Below are positions 34,240-43,597 of a stretch of 64,000 nt of DNA, one piece after another. The DNA is taken from assembly GCF_001866135.1 (NCBI RefSeq), contig NZ_MODW01000006.1:62001-126000 (forward strand). The letters are read 5' to 3'. Position 1 is the stretch's first letter; every line of letters begins with the position of its first letter. The translations under genes and the position numbers were made by a program. The notes under the pieces are model-generated. The model made no database searches and had not been told where the DNA came from. It was given only the letters and a program-made list of their open reading frames with translations. This DNA is from Microbacterium sp. LCT-H2 (GTDB taxonomy: Bacteria; Actinomycetota; Actinomycetes; Actinomycetales; Microbacteriaceae).

Positions 34240-35780
34240 GGTTCGCGCTTCTCCTGGGCGCCCTGCGTGGGGAACACCGGGGGCGCACCCTGCTCTCCTT
34301 CGGCGCCGTCATCGCGGTCACGGTGGTCGTCTGCGTGGCGGTGTTCAGCCTCGGCGACGCGCCGGTTCCCGTCTCCCAGGCGGTGACAGTGCTCGGCGGT
34401 GCGGCCGTCTTGCTCGGCTTCCTCGTGGGGCCGTTGCTCGTGGGGGCCGTCGACCAGCTCGATCCGCGGCGCTTCGCGGTGTTCGGGGTCGACGAGCGGA
34501 AGATGCCCGGAGTCCTCGCGATCGCCTCACTGATCAGCGTGCCCAGCCTTGCGCTCCTCGCGGTCTACGTCAGCGTGACGATCGTCGCCGTCCGCGCCGG
34601 TGCGCCGTGGGTACCGGCCGTCCTCCTGGCGGCGGTCGGGCTGCTGTCGACCATCCTCCTCTCCCGAGTCGGGATGGCGCTCAACGCGCTGCTGCTGCCG
34701 GAGCGTCGATCCCGCGAGCTGACCGCGCTGTTCGCCCTCGCCTTGATCGTCATCGCCTTCCCTGTCGCGGTGTTCCTCGGCTCGCTCCGCTGGGACGGCG
34801 AGGTGCCGGCATCGTTGGCGACCCTGACCTCGGTGATCGGTTTCACCCCGCTCGCCGCGTCGCCGGCGGCGATGTTCGCCGCGGCCGCCGGTGAGACGGC
34901 TGCGGCCTGGGTCAGCGGACTGATCGCCGTGGCCACCCTGGCGTTGCTGTGGCTCGCCTGGACCTGGTTCGTGCGGCGCCTGCTGACGACGACGGAGCGT
35001 CCGGTGGCGGCACGCGAGCGCACCGGACTCGGGTGGTTCGCCCTGCTGCCCTCGAACGCCTTCGGCGCCATCGCCGCGCGAAGCCTCGTGTACTGGCTCC
35101 GCGACCGTCGGTACATCATGAACATCATCGTGGTGCCCGTGGCGGGCGTGCTGACCGTGTTCCCGCTGATCGTCGCGGGCGTGCCGGTCGAGATCGCCGC
35201 GCTCGTCCCCGTGCCCGTCATGGCCCTCTTCTTCGGATGGCTGCCGCACAACGACGTCGCCTACGACTCGACCGCCCTCTGGGCGCACGTTGCGAGCGGC
35301 GTCCGGGGAGTCCCGGATCGTCTCGGGCGCCTGGTGCCGGTGCTCCTGGTCGCCGTGCCGGTGCTGGCGATCGCCGTGCCGCTCTCGCTCGTGCTGGCCG
35401 GCCGCTGGGGTCTTCTCCTCCCGCTCGTCGGCCTCGGCGCGAGCCTGCTCTTCTCTGCTCTCGGCATCTCGAGCGTGGTGTCGGTGGTGGCGCCGTATGC
35501 GGTGTCCCGCCCCGGGGACAGCCCGTTCCAGCAGCCGCAGCGACCGACCTCCCGGGGGGTCTACGGCCCGGCGGCGGCATTCCTCGGTGCGATCCTCCTG
35601 AGCGTGCCGACCATGTGGCTGTTCGGCGCGAGCATCGTCGCCGATCCCGGTTTCGCGCCTGCGGCGTTCTGGGTCGGCATCGTCACCGGAGCGGTCGCGT
35701 TCATCGGCGGAGCCGTGATCGGCGGACGCATCTTCGAGCACAGCGGCGAGCGTCTGATGGAGTTCGTCGAGACGGCGTGA
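34215..35780 (+). CDS. ABC exporter permease
   Basis: 521 aa integral membrane protein with about twelve hydrophobic segments, partner of the preceding ATPase. No solute-binding protein is nearby, so export or membrane remodelling is more likely than import. I chose the GTG at 34215, which has GGAGGG at 34203-34208 and overlaps the ATPase gene. The family resembles ABC-2-like permeases; the substrate cannot be told. Confidence 0.82.
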   Translation: MAAHVLRLRFALLLGALRGEHRGRTLLSFGAVIAVTVVVCVAVFSLGDAPVPVSQAVTVLGGAAVLLGFLVGPLLVGAVDQLDPRRFAVFGVDERKMPGVLAIASLISVPSLALLAVYVSVTIVAVRAGAPWVPAVLLAAVGLLSTILLSRVGMALNALLLPERRSRELTALFALALIVIAFPVAVFLGSLRWDGEVPASLATLTSVIGFTPLAASPAAMFAAAAGETAAAWVSGLIAVATLALLWLAWTWFVRRLLTTTERPVAARERTGLGWFALLPSNAFGAIAARSLVYWLRDRRYIMNIIVVPVAGVLTVFPLIVAGVPVEIAALVPVPVMALFFGWLPHNDVAYDSTALWAHVASGVRGVPDRLGRLVPVLLVAVPVLAIAVPLSLVLAGRWGLLLPLVGLGASLLFSALGISSVVSVVAPYAVSRPGDSPFQQPQRPTSRGVYGPAAAFLGAILLSVPTMWLFGASIVADPGFAPAAFWVGIVTGAVAFIGGAVIGGRIFEHSGERLMEFVETA

Positions 35781-35809
35781 GACCCGCCCCGTCGAGGCTC
35801 GGACGCGGC

Positions 35810-35815
35810 TAGAAT
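35810..35815 (+). promoter_or_regulatory. -10 hexamer of the DUF3039 gene
   Basis: TAGAAT, close to the TATAAT consensus, 6 nt before ATG 35822. Confidence 0.6.
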
Positions 35816-35821
35816 CACGAG

Positions 35822-36088
35822 ATGAGTACTCCGCTGGACAGCCCCGATCAGGGCGGCGTGGCAACGCTTGATCGCGAACTGGAAGAGCTCCTCCGCGAGG
35901 AGAACATCGAACCGGGCGACCACGAGCGCTTCTCGCACTACGTCAAGAAGGACAAGATCCTCGAGTCGGCGATCACGGGCAAGCCCGTCCGCGCGCTCTG
36001 CGGCAAGAAGTGGACGCCCGGTCGTGATCCGGAGAAGTTCCCGATCTGCCCGACGTGCAAGGAGATCTACGAGTCGATGGTCGGCTGA
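35822..36088 (+). CDS. DUF3039 protein
   Basis: 88 aa, conserved in actinobacteria, function unknown. The C-terminal half has a cysteine pattern, ALCGKKW, then FPICPTCKEIYE, that could form a small zinc site with one further ligand such as a His. The N-terminal part is acidic (LDRELEELLREENIEPGDHERF). It is transcribed alone from a strong-looking leaderless promoter and ends 21 bp from convergent pncB. Confidence 0.88.
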   Translation: MSTPLDSPDQGGVATLDRELEELLREENIEPGDHERFSHYVKKDKILESAITGKPVRALCGKKWTPGRDPEKFPICPTCKEIYESMVG

Positions 36089-36109
36089 CCGCCGACCGCC
36101 GTCTGCGCC

Positions 36110-37435
36110 TCAGTCCGCCTCGACGTAGACCGTCGGGATCGCCGGGTCCGACTTGCTGAGTGCGAGCGCGCGCACCGGCAGCTCTTCGCGCACACGCAGG
36201 TGATGCGCACGGGCGGCAGCGGTCCCCGCCGCGCCCTCGTAGGCGGAGTCGATCTCGCCGCCGTCGACGAGGGTGACCTGGAGCGGTCGTCCGTCCGGGT
36301 GCTCGGCAGGGGTGTCGAGCGCCTCGAACCCGTCGGAGACGACGACGGTCTCCGCTGCGGCGACGCCATCGTCGACGGTGCGGAAGGCCGCCTTTCGCCC
36401 GCCGAACGACGCCTTGTCGGCCGAGGCCTTGGCGACCCCGATCCACGCCCCGTCGGCGTCCTGCCGGGCGACGAGCTTGTAGACCATGCTCGCGGTCGGA
36501 TACCCGGAGCCGGTGACGACCGAGGTGCCGACGCCGTAGGCGTCCACGGGGGAGGCGGCGAGGGCTGCGATCGCGTACTCGTCCAGGTCGCTGGTCAACG
36601 TGATGCGGGTCTCGGTGGCGCCGAGCTCGTCGAGCTGTGCGCGGACCTCCGCGGCGACGATCGGGAGGTCGCCGGAGTCGATGCGGACGCCGCCCAGTCC
36701 GGTCCCGGCCACGCGGATCGCGGTCTCGACGCCGGTGCGGATGTCGTAGGTGTCCACGAGGAGCGTGGTGTCCACGCCCATGCTCTCGACCTGCGCCCGG
36801 AAGGCGTCCTCCTCGCTGTCGTGCAGCAGCGTCCAGGAGTGGGCGGCAGTGCCCATGGTCGGGATGCCCCAGGCGCGCCCGGCCTCGAGGTTGCTCGTGG
36901 CGCCGAAGCCGGCGATGTAGGCCGCCCGTGCCGCAGCGACGGCGGAGCGCTCCGCCGCGCGGCGCGAGCCCATCTCCGCGAGCGGTCGCTCTCCGGCGGC
37001 GATGCTCATGCGCGCGGCGGCCGTGGCGACGGCGGAGTCGTGGTTGAGCACGCTCAGTGCCAGGGTCTCCAGGACCACCGCATCCGCGAACGAGCCCTCC
37101 ACCGTGAGGATGGGCGACCCGGGGAAGTAGAGCTCGCCTTCGCGGTAGCCGCGGATGGTCCCGGTGAAGCGGTAGCGCTCGAGGTAGGCGAGGGTTTCGG
37201 CGTCGACGACGCGCTCGTCACGGAGGAAGCGCAGCTCGTCATCCCCGAAGCGGAAGTCGCGCAGCAGGGCGAGCAGCCGTCCGGTGCCGGCCACGACGCC
37301 GAAGCGGCGCCCGCCGGAGAGCCGTCGCGAGAAGATTTCGAAGACGCTCGGACGGGAGGCGGTGCCGTCCCGGAGCGAGGCGGCGAGCATCGTGAGCTCG
37401 TAACGGTCGGTGAGCAGCGCCGTCGACGTGGTCAT
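36110..37435 (-). CDS. pncB: Nicotinate phosphoribosyltransferase
   Basis: Makes nicotinate mononucleotide from nicotinate and PRPP in NAD salvage. 441 aa. It opens with the characteristic [37 protein letters not shown] and [12 protein letters not shown] form the phosphate-binding barrel, and GVGTSVVTG lies near 315. The phosphorylated His of the family is likely in TAAHSW. The ATG at 37435 follows TAAGCT by 6 nt. Confidence 0.94.
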   Translation of the reverse strand: MTTSTALLTDRYELTMLAASLRDGTASRPSVFEIFSRRLSGGRRFGVVAGTGRLLALLRDFRFGDDELRFLRDERVVDAETLAYLERYRFTGTIRGYREGELYFPGSPILTVEGSFADAVVLETLALSVLNHDSAVATAAARMSIAAGERPLAEMGSRRAAERSAVAAARAAYIAGFGATSNLEAGRAWGIPTMGTAAHSWTLLHDSEEDAFRAQVESMGVDTTLLVDTYDIRTGVETAIRVAGTGLGGVRIDSGDLPIVAAEVRAQLDELGATETRITLTSDLDEYAIAALAASPVDAYGVGTSVVTGSGYPTASMVYKLVARQDADGAWIGVAKASADKASFGGRKAAFRTVDDGVAAAETVVVSDGFEALDTPAEHPDGRPLQVTLVDGGEIDSAYEGAAGTAAARAHHLRVREELPVRALALSKSDPAIPTVYVEAD

Positions 37436-37441
37436 GCGCTC

Positions 37442-37447
37442 AGCTTA
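37442..37447 (-). promoter_or_regulatory. -10 hexamer of pncB
   Basis: TAAGCT on the minus strand, 6 nt before ATG 37435. Confidence 0.5.
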
Positions 37448-37483
37448 GTGAGGCCAGGATGCACGCGGCGCCGCGCACGCGGG

Positions 37484-37489
37484 TAGGCT
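37484..37489 (+). promoter_or_regulatory. -10 hexamer of murI
   Basis: TAGGCT, 8 nt before ATG 37498. A GGGGAG stretch lies between, so a very short leader or a leaderless start is possible. Confidence 0.5.
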
Positions 37490-37497
37490 GGGGAGTC

Positions 37498-38334
37498 ATG
37501 AACGACGCGCCCATCGGGATCTTCGACTCCGGTGTCGGCGGGCTCACGGTGGCCAGGGCCATCCGGGCCCAGCTGCCCCGCGAATCGTTCGTCTACATCG
37601 GCGACACCGCCCACTCGCCGTACGGCCCCAAGCCCATCGCCGACGTGCGCCGCTACGCACTCGAAGTCCTGGACACGCTGGTCGACCAGGGGGTGAAGAT
37701 GCTCGTGATCGCCTGCAACACCGCCTCCGCGGCCATGCTGCGCGATGCGCGCGAGCGCTACGACGTGCCCGTCGTCGAGGTGATCGGTCCGGCCGTGCGA
37801 CGCGCGGTCTCGACGACGCGGAACGGCCGGGTCGGCGTGATCGGCACCGTCGGCACCATCGGCTCCCGGGCGTACCAGGACATGCTCGAGGTGAACGAGC
37901 GCCTGCAGGTGTTCACGGCGGCCTGCCCCCGGTTCGTCGAGTTCGTCGAGGCCGGCGTGACCGGGACCCCCGAGGTGCTGGCCGTGGCCGAGGAGTACCT
38001 CGCGCCGCTGCGGGAAGCCGACGTGGACACGCTCGTCCTCGGCTGCACGCACTACCCGTTCCTCCGTGGCGCCATCAGCTACGTCATGGGGGAGGGCGTG
38101 ACCCTGGTCTCCAGCGACGACGAGACCGCGGGTGACGTGTATCGCCAGCTCGTGCGCGGCGACCTGCTGGCGCCGCCCGACGCCACCGCAACGTACGTGT
38201 ACGAGGCCACAGGCGATTCCGCCGACGACTTCACGGCACTCGCGAACCGGCTCATGGGCCGTGAGGTGCGCGACGTGCAGCTCGTCCAGACCGGCGTCAT
38301 CACGCTTCCCGATTCCGCCCACGACGCGCGCTGA
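37498..38334 (+). CDS. murI: Glutamate racemase
   Basis: Makes D-glutamate for peptidoglycan. 278 aa. The two catalytic cysteines are in [10 protein letters not shown] (near 74) and LGCTHYPFL (near 185). The N-terminal [14 protein letters not shown] and the [11 protein letters not shown] segment are family signatures. It is followed by rph (33 bp gap) and rdgB, the order also common in M. tuberculosis and other actinobacteria. Confidence 0.96.
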   Translation: MNDAPIGIFDSGVGGLTVARAIRAQLPRESFVYIGDTAHSPYGPKPIADVRRYALEVLDTLVDQGVKMLVIACNTASAAMLRDARERYDVPVVEVIGPAVRRAVSTTRNGRVGVIGTVGTIGSRAYQDMLEVNERLQVFTAACPRFVEFVEAGVTGTPEVLAVAEEYLAPLREADVDTLVLGCTHYPFLRGAISYVMGEGVTLVSSDDETAGDVYRQLVRGDLLAPPDATATYVYEATGDSADDFTALANRLMGREVRDVQLVQTGVITLPDSAHDAR

Positions 38335-38367
38335 GCCCGTCGCTCCCACCCCGACCGAGAGAAGCAC

Positions 38368-39105
38368 ATGACCGACATCGTCCGCGCCGACGGCCGTTCC
38401 ACCTCGCAGCTCCGCGAGATCACCATCGAGCGCGGCTGGAGCGCGCAGGCCGAGGGCTCGGCTCTCATCAGCTTCGGTGGGACGAAGGTGCTCTGCACCG
38501 CCTCGTTCACCAACGGTGTGCCGCGCTGGCTCACCGGCAAGGGCAAGGGCTGGGTCACGGCGGAGTACGCGATGCTCCCGCGCGCGACGAACAGCCGCAA
38601 CGACCGGGAGAGCGTGAAGGGGCGCATCGGCGGCCGCACGCATGAGATCTCCCGCCTCATCGGTCGCGCCCTGCGGGCGGTCGTCGATACCAAGGCGCTG
38701 GGCGAGAACACCATCGTCATCGACTGCGACGTGCTTCAGGCGGACGGCGGCACCCGCACGGCCGCGATCACCGGTGCCTACGTCGCCCTGGCTGACGCGA
38801 TCGAGTGGGGACGGGACAAGAAGTTCATCGGCAAGAACTCGACGCCGCTGCTTGACTCCGTCTCCGCGGTCTCGGTCGGCATCGTCGACGGGGAGCCGAT
38901 GCTCGACCTCGCCTACGTCGAGGACGTCCGCGCCGAGACCGACATGAACGTCGTGGTGACCGGCCGCGGCCTGTTCGTCGAGGTGCAGGGCACGGCCGAG
39001 GGGGCGCCGTTCGACAAGCGCGAGCTCGACGCGCTCCTCGACCTCGGCATCGCCGGCTGCGCGGACCTGAAGGAACGGCAGCTCGCCGCTCTGGCAGGAG
39101 CCTGA
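38368..39105 (+). CDS. rph: Ribonuclease PH
   Basis: Phosphorolytic 3' exoribonuclease that trims tRNA 3' ends. 245 aa, normal size. Visible signatures are [15 protein letters not shown] near the start, the [18 protein letters not shown] block, and [21 protein letters not shown] holding the phosphate- and metal-site residues. A GAGAGAAGC stretch serves as the ribosome site. Confidence 0.96.
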   Translation: MTDIVRADGRSTSQLREITIERGWSAQAEGSALISFGGTKVLCTASFTNGVPRWLTGKGKGWVTAEYAMLPRATNSRNDRESVKGRIGGRTHEISRLIGRALRAVVDTKALGENTIVIDCDVLQADGGTRTAAITGAYVALADAIEWGRDKKFIGKNSTPLLDSVSAVSVGIVDGEPMLDLAYVEDVRAETDMNVVVTGRGLFVEVQGTAEGAPFDKRELDALLDLGIAGCADLKERQLAALAGA

Positions 39106-39107
39106 GC

Positions 39108-39701
39108 ATGCGCGTCGTCCTCGCGACCCACAACCCGCACAAGGTCGCGGAGTTCCAGCAGATCGTGCAGCAGACGCGGCCCGACCTGGAGGTCGTCGGC
39201 TACGACGGTCCCGAGCCGGTCGAGGACGGGGTGACGTTCGCCGAGAACGCGCTCCTCAAGGCGCGCGCGGCTGCCGCGCACACCGGCCTCGCGGCGCTCG
39301 CCGACGACTCCGGCATCTGCGTGGACGTGCTCGGCGGGTCGCCTGGGGTGTTCTCGGCGTACTGGGCCGGGCAGAAGAAGGACGCCACCGCGAATCTGGA
39401 GCTGCTGCTCGACCAGCTGCGCGACATCGCCGACCCGCACCGTGCCGCGCACTTCACGTCGACCATCGCGCTCGTCCTCCCGGACGGTCGCGAGCACGTC
39501 GTGGAGGGGATCTGGCCCGGACGCCTCGCCCACGAAGCCTCCGGGGGCGGCGGTTTCGGCTACGACCCGATCTTCATCCCGGACGGTCAGCCGGACGGCG
39601 CGGAGCGCACCGTGGGGGAGTTCACCGGGGAGGAGAAGCAGTCGCAGTCGCATCGCGCCCGCGCCTTCACGGCGCTCGTGCCGCTGCTCGCCGCGCTCTG
39701 A
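39108..39701 (+). CDS. rdgB: RdgB/HAM1 non-canonical purine NTP pyrophosphatase
   Basis: Hydrolyses dITP, ITP and XTP to keep them out of nucleic acids. 197 aa. It begins with VLATHNPHKVAEF, has FAENALLKARAAAAHTGL, the metal-binding DDSGICVDVLGG, and GGGFGYDPIF. The start lies 2 nt after the rph stop, so the two are coupled. A Maf enzyme of related function is encoded at 23.4 kb. Confidence 0.95.
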   Translation: MRVVLATHNPHKVAEFQQIVQQTRPDLEVVGYDGPEPVEDGVTFAENALLKARAAAAHTGLAALADDSGICVDVLGGSPGVFSAYWAGQKKDATANLELLLDQLRDIADPHRAAHFTSTIALVLPDGREHVVEGIWPGRLAHEASGGGGFGYDPIFIPDGQPDGAERTVGEFTGEEKQSQSHRARAFTALVPLLAAL

Positions 39702-39731
39702 GCGCCGGAGAGAAGAAACCCCTGCTGACGG

Positions 39732-39765
39732 TGAGAATCGTTACTGTTCCCGACTAGCCGGGAAC
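39732..39765. promoter_or_regulatory. Possible metal-responsive operator and inverted repeat upstream of the CDF gene
   Basis: TGAGAATCGTTACTG at 39732-39746 loosely resembles Fur/Zur-type boxes. It runs into a perfect inverted repeat, GTTCCCG (39746-39752) and CGGGAAC (39759-39765), with a 6-nt spacer. It could be an operator for the metal exporter or a weak terminator for rdgB; no T-tract follows. Confidence 0.3.
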
Positions 39766-39790
39766 GGCCTCTCTGCACCTGTCGCCGGGC

Positions 39791-39796
39791 TAGCCT
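39791..39796 (+). promoter_or_regulatory. -10 hexamer of the CDF exporter gene
   Basis: TAGCCT, 6 nt before ATG 39803; a leaderless arrangement. Confidence 0.55.
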
Positions 39797-39802
39797 GGGG
39801 GC

Positions 39803-40723
39803 ATGCACGATCACGCGCCCGCCCCCGGCGGTCTCCGTTCGGCGAGCAGCCGCCGCCTGCTCGCGATCTCCCTGACCCTCACGGCCACCGTGATGATCGT
39901 GCAGGTCGTCGGAGCTCTGCTCACGGGCTCGCTCGCGCTGCTCGCGGACGCCGCGCACATGTTCACCGACGCCTCGGCGCTCGTGATCGCCCTCATCGCC
40001 GCGACCGTGGCGGCGCGTCCTGCGGACGACCGCCGGACGTTCGGCTATCAGCGCGCGGAGGTCTTCGGCGCGCTCATCAACGCGGTCATCCTCATCGCCC
40101 TCGCCACGGTCGTCGCCGTGCAGGGGGTGCAGCGGCTGCTGAACCCCGCTGAGGTCGAGGTCGCCGGCGGGCTGATGCTCGTCGTCGCGGTCGTCGGCCT
40201 GCTCGCCAACGCCGTGTCGATGTGGCTGCTCAGCCGGGCCCAGCGCACGAACCTGAACGTGCGGGGCGCCTACCTCGAGGTGATGGGCGACCTGCTCGGC
40301 TCGCTCATGGTCATCATCGCGGCGGGCGTGATCCTCGTGACGGGCTGGATGCCGGCCGACGCGCTCGCCTCGCTGTTCATCGCGGCGATGATCATCCCGC
40401 GGGCGTTCGTGCTGCTCAAGGAGGTGTTCTCCGTGCTCGCCGAGTCGGCCCCGAAGGGCATGGCCGTCGGCGAGATCCGCACCCACCTGCTCGGCTACGA
40501 CGGCGTCGTCGGGGTCCACGACGTGCATGTGTGGCAGCTCACCCGCGGGGCGCCGGTCTTCACCGCGCACGTCAGCGTGCGACCGGATCTGCTGGCGGAC
40601 GGCCGCTCGGCGGCGCTGCTGTCGGAGATGCAGGCGTGCCTCGCGGATCACTTCGACGTCGCGCACTCCACGTTCCAGATCGAGCCGGCCGAGCAGAGCG
40701 ACTGCGAACCGCACCACGCCTGA
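39803..40723 (+). CDS. Cation diffusion facilitator metal exporter (CzcD/ZitB-like)
   Basis: 306 aa, proton-coupled divalent metal efflux across the membrane. Six helices, then a cytoplasmic domain from about 205 with GVHDVHVWQLT. The first membrane metal site has D49, H52 and D56 (DAAHMFTD). In the second site the usual His is E159, giving E-x3-D163 (LEVMGD), which may shift metal preference. Zinc is the default guess. The gene stands alone behind a possible metal operator. Confidence 0.88.
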   Translation: MHDHAPAPGGLRSASSRRLLAISLTLTATVMIVQVVGALLTGSLALLADAAHMFTDASALVIALIAATVAARPADDRRTFGYQRAEVFGALINAVILIALATVVAVQGVQRLLNPAEVEVAGGLMLVVAVVGLLANAVSMWLLSRAQRTNLNVRGAYLEVMGDLLGSLMVIIAAGVILVTGWMPADALASLFIAAMIIPRAFVLLKEVFSVLAESAPKGMAVGEIRTHLLGYDGVVGVHDVHVWQLTRGAPVFTAHVSVRPDLLADGRSAALLSEMQACLADHFDVAHSTFQIEPAEQSDCEPHHA

Positions 40724-40735
40724 GCGGCGTGCCGC

Positions 40736-42715
40736 TCACGCCTCGACGGTGATCTCGTCGACGGTCTTGTCGGGACGCAGACCCCGCCAGCGGGCGTGCC
40801 GCAGGATGCCGTCCGGCGTCCAGTTCGCGAACTCCACCTCGCCCACGAGCTCGGGGCGCACCCACAGCGCGTCGGAGGCGTCGGGTCGGGGGACGCCGTC
40901 GAGCGGTGCGCGCGGCACCCGCAGCGGCTCCAGGCGGGTCAGGAGGTCGCGGAGGATGCGGTCCGTGAAGCCGGTGCCCACACGTCCGATGTAGCGGAGG
41001 TCGCCGTCCTCCGGGACTGCGAGGAGGAGGGAGCCGAGAGTGCCCTCCCGCTCGCCCTTCCCCGGGCGGATGCCGACGATCACCGCCTCCTGCATGCGGG
41101 TGTTCTTGAGCTTGAGCCAGGAGGGCGAGCGCTGGCCGGCACGATACCGTGACGCCGGGTCCTTCACGACGACGCCTTCCAGGCCGAACTCCTCGCTCGC
41201 GGCCAGCGCCGCGTCCACGTCGTCGAAGACGGGAGGGACCTGGATGGGCGCGTCGACCCCCGCCACGATGTCGCCGAGCAGCGTCCGCCGCTCGCGCAGC
41301 GGCATCGCGGTGAGATCATGCCCGTCGAGACGGAGCAGGTCGAACAGGATGTACACGACGGGCGTGCGCACGACCTCGCGCTCGATCTCCCGCGGCCGGG
41401 TGAGATGCATGCGGTTCTGGAGCAGCGAGAAGCTCGGCCGGCCGGCGCTGTCGAAGGCGACGATCTCCCCGTCGACGATCGCCTCGTCGACCGGGAGCAA
41501 CGGGGCACCGTCGGCCGTCAGCTCGGGATAGCGCGCGGTGATGTCGGTGCCGCGACGGGCGTGCAGCGACATCTGCCCGTCGCGCCAGGTGCCGATCGCA
41601 CGGATGCCGTCCCACTTCACCTCCACCCAGGAGGGGGTGCTGAGGTTCCGAGCGATCGCGGGGGTGCCGTTCTCGGCGAGCATCGGGGCGAGGGAGGGGA
41701 GGGTGGCGCCGGCGGGTGACGGTGCGGGCGCGGCGAGGGGCCGTCCGCGGCGGGCGGGGGCGGGAGCCGCCGCCCGGATCGCGGGTGCGGGGGTCGCGGC
41801 GGGCGCGTTCGCGGGCAGTGCCGGAGCGTCGGGGCGGAGCGACGAGAGGGGGTCGAATCCCGCAGCCGCGCGCGCGAGCACGTCGTCCAGTTCGAGGTGT
41901 GCGAGCCCCGGATCGTCGAGCTCCTCCCACGTGCGCGGCGCCGCGACCCCGGGCCGGGCACGCCCGCGCAGGGAGTAGGGGGAGATCGTCGTCTTCTTGC
42001 CGTTGTTCTGGCTCCAGTCGAGGAACACCTTGCCCCCGCGCACGGCCTTGGACATGACGCTCGTCGCGAGGTCCGGGTGCTCGTTCTCGATGACGCGGGC
42101 CAGCTCCTTGACCACGGCGGAGACCTCGGCACTGGTCTGCTCCCCGGGCAGGGACGCGTAGAGGTGGATGCCCTTGCTGCCGCTCGTCACGGGAAGCGGG
42201 TCGAGACCCATGTCGGTGAGGAGCGTCCGGGCGATCCGGGCGACCTCGGCGCACTGCGCGAGGTCGGCACCCGGTCCGGGGTCGAGGTCGAGCACGAGAC
42301 GGTCCGGGCGTCCGGGCAGACCTTCCGGGGTGAACCGCCACTGCGGCACGTGCAGCTCGATCGCCGCGACCTGCGCGAGCCACACGAGCGTGGGCACGTC
42401 CTCCACCAGCGGGTACGCCTTGGGGCCGTCGGAGTGCTGGATGTCCTGCCGCGGGATCCAGTCCGGAGCCCCGGGCTCGAGCTGCTTCGTGAAGAAGGAG
42501 TCTTCGGGGGCGGCGGCGGTGCCGACCCCCTCGACCCAGCGCTTGCGGGTGACCGGGCGGCCGTCGAGGAGTGGCAGGAGCAGGGGCGCGATGGCGGTGT
42601 AGTAGGCGATGACCTCGCCTTTGGTCGTGCCCGTCTCCGGATAGACGATCTTGTCGAGGTTGGTCACGCGCAGTCGTCGGCCGTCGACCTGCACGACCTG
42701 CGCCTCTCCCACCAT
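40736..42715 (-). CDS. ligD: ATP-dependent DNA ligase D (polymerase plus ligase)
   Basis: 659 aa, end-joining enzyme partnered with Ku. The primase-polymerase domain comes first (about 1-290: LVLDLDPG with the metal Asp pair, SGSKGIHLY), then a Pro/Ala linker (about 325-365), then the ligase domain with the adenylation lysine in VEVKWDGIRAIG and VVVKDPASRY. No 3'-phosphoesterase domain is present, unlike mycobacterial LigD. The ATG at 42715 follows TACGCT by 6 nt and is 57 bp from the divergent ku start. Confidence 0.93.
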   Translation of the reverse strand: MVGEAQVVQVDGRRLRVTNLDKIVYPETGTTKGEVIAYYTAIAPLLLPLLDGRPVTRKRWVEGVGTAAAPEDSFFTKQLEPGAPDWIPRQDIQHSDGPKAYPLVEDVPTLVWLAQVAAIELHVPQWRFTPEGLPGRPDRLVLDLDPGPGADLAQCAEVARIARTLLTDMGLDPLPVTSGSKGIHLYASLPGEQTSAEVSAVVKELARVIENEHPDLATSVMSKAVRGGKVFLDWSQNNGKKTTISPYSLRGRARPGVAAPRTWEELDDPGLAHLELDDVLARAAAGFDPLSSLRPDAPALPANAPAATPAPAIRAAAPAPARRGRPLAAPAPSPAGATLPSLAPMLAENGTPAIARNLSTPSWVEVKWDGIRAIGTWRDGQMSLHARRGTDITARYPELTADGAPLLPVDEAIVDGEIVAFDSAGRPSFSLLQNRMHLTRPREIEREVVRTPVVYILFDLLRLDGHDLTAMPLRERRTLLGDIVAGVDAPIQVPPVFDDVDAALAASEEFGLEGVVVKDPASRYRAGQRSPSWLKLKNTRMQEAVIVGIRPGKGEREGTLGSLLLAVPEDGDLRYIGRVGTGFTDRILRDLLTRLEPLRVPRAPLDGVPRPDASDALWVRPELVGEVEFANWTPDGILRHARWRGLRPDKTVDEITVEA

Positions 42716-42721
42716 GGAGCC

Positions 42722-42727
42722 AGCGTA
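42722..42727 (-). promoter_or_regulatory. -10 hexamer of ligD
   Basis: TACGCT on the minus strand, 6 nt before ATG 42715. The 57-bp gap to ku must hold both promoters. Confidence 0.5.
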
Positions 42728-42772
42728 GTCAAGGGGTGGTCGTGACGGGTGGGGCTGGTGTCTACTGGTGTG

Positions 42773-43585
42773 ATGAGGACGATCTGGAAGGGCGCCCTGA
42801 CGTTCGGGCTGGTGAACGTGCCGGTCAAGGTGTACTCCGCGACCGAGGACCACGACGTGCCGCTGCATCAGGTGCATGACAAGGACGGCGGCCGCATCCG
42901 CTACCAGCGCACGTGCGAGGTGTGCGGCGAGACGGTCGCCTACTCCGACATCGACCGCGCTTACGTCGACGACGGTCAGACGGTCGTGCTCACCAAGGAC
43001 GACCTCGCCGCGCTTCCGGCGGAGAAGAGCCGCGAAATCGATGTCGTGGAGTTCGTGCCCTCGGAACAGGTCGATCCGCTCACGCTCGACAAGCCGTACT
43101 ACCTGGAGCCGGATTCGAAGTCTCCCAAGGCGTACGTGCTGCTGCGCAAGACCCTGGAGCAGACCGACCGCACCGCGATCGTGCGGTTCACGCTGCGCCA
43201 GAAGACCCGGCTCGCCGCGTTGCGCGTGCGGGGCAAGGTGCTCGTGCTCCAGACGCTCCTGTGGTCGGACGAGGTCCGAGAGGCGGAGTTCCCGTCCCTC
43301 GACGAGGACGTGCGGATCTCGAAGAAGGAGCTGGAGCTGTCGTCTTCGCTCGTGGACAGCTATTCGGCCGACTTCGATCCCGAGGAGTTCGTCGACGAGT
43401 ACCAGAAGGAGCTGCGCACCCTCATCGACGCGAAGATCGAGGCCGGGGAGACGTTCGACGTGGCCGAGACGTTCGGCGCAGACGCCGAGAAGGCGGCCGA
43501 CGGCGGCGAGGTCATCGACCTGATGGAGGCGCTGCGCGCGAGCGTGGCACGCTCCAAGGAGAAGCGCTCGAAGAACGCGGGCTGA
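42773..43585 (+). CDS. ku: Ku DNA-end-binding protein
   Basis: 270 aa homodimeric ring that binds double-strand ends and recruits LigD. It begins with the canonical TIWKGALTFGLVNVPVKVYSA; a CxxC pair (CEVCGE) lies near residue 48; LDKPYYLEPD and RFTLRQKTRLAALR are family blocks. A basic tail (RSKEKRSKNAG) ends the protein. It is divergent from ligD. Convergent dedA stops 13 bp away. Confidence 0.95.
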   Translation: MRTIWKGALTFGLVNVPVKVYSATEDHDVPLHQVHDKDGGRIRYQRTCEVCGETVAYSDIDRAYVDDGQTVVLTKDDLAALPAEKSREIDVVEFVPSEQVDPLTLDKPYYLEPDSKSPKAYVLLRKTLEQTDRTAIVRFTLRQKTRLAALRVRGKVLVLQTLLWSDEVREAEFPSLDEDVRISKKELELSSSLVDSYSADFDPEEFVDEYQKELRTLIDAKIEAGETFDVAETFGADAEKAADGGEVIDLMEALRASVARSKEKRSKNAG

Positions 43586-43597
43586 CCCGAGACGGGA

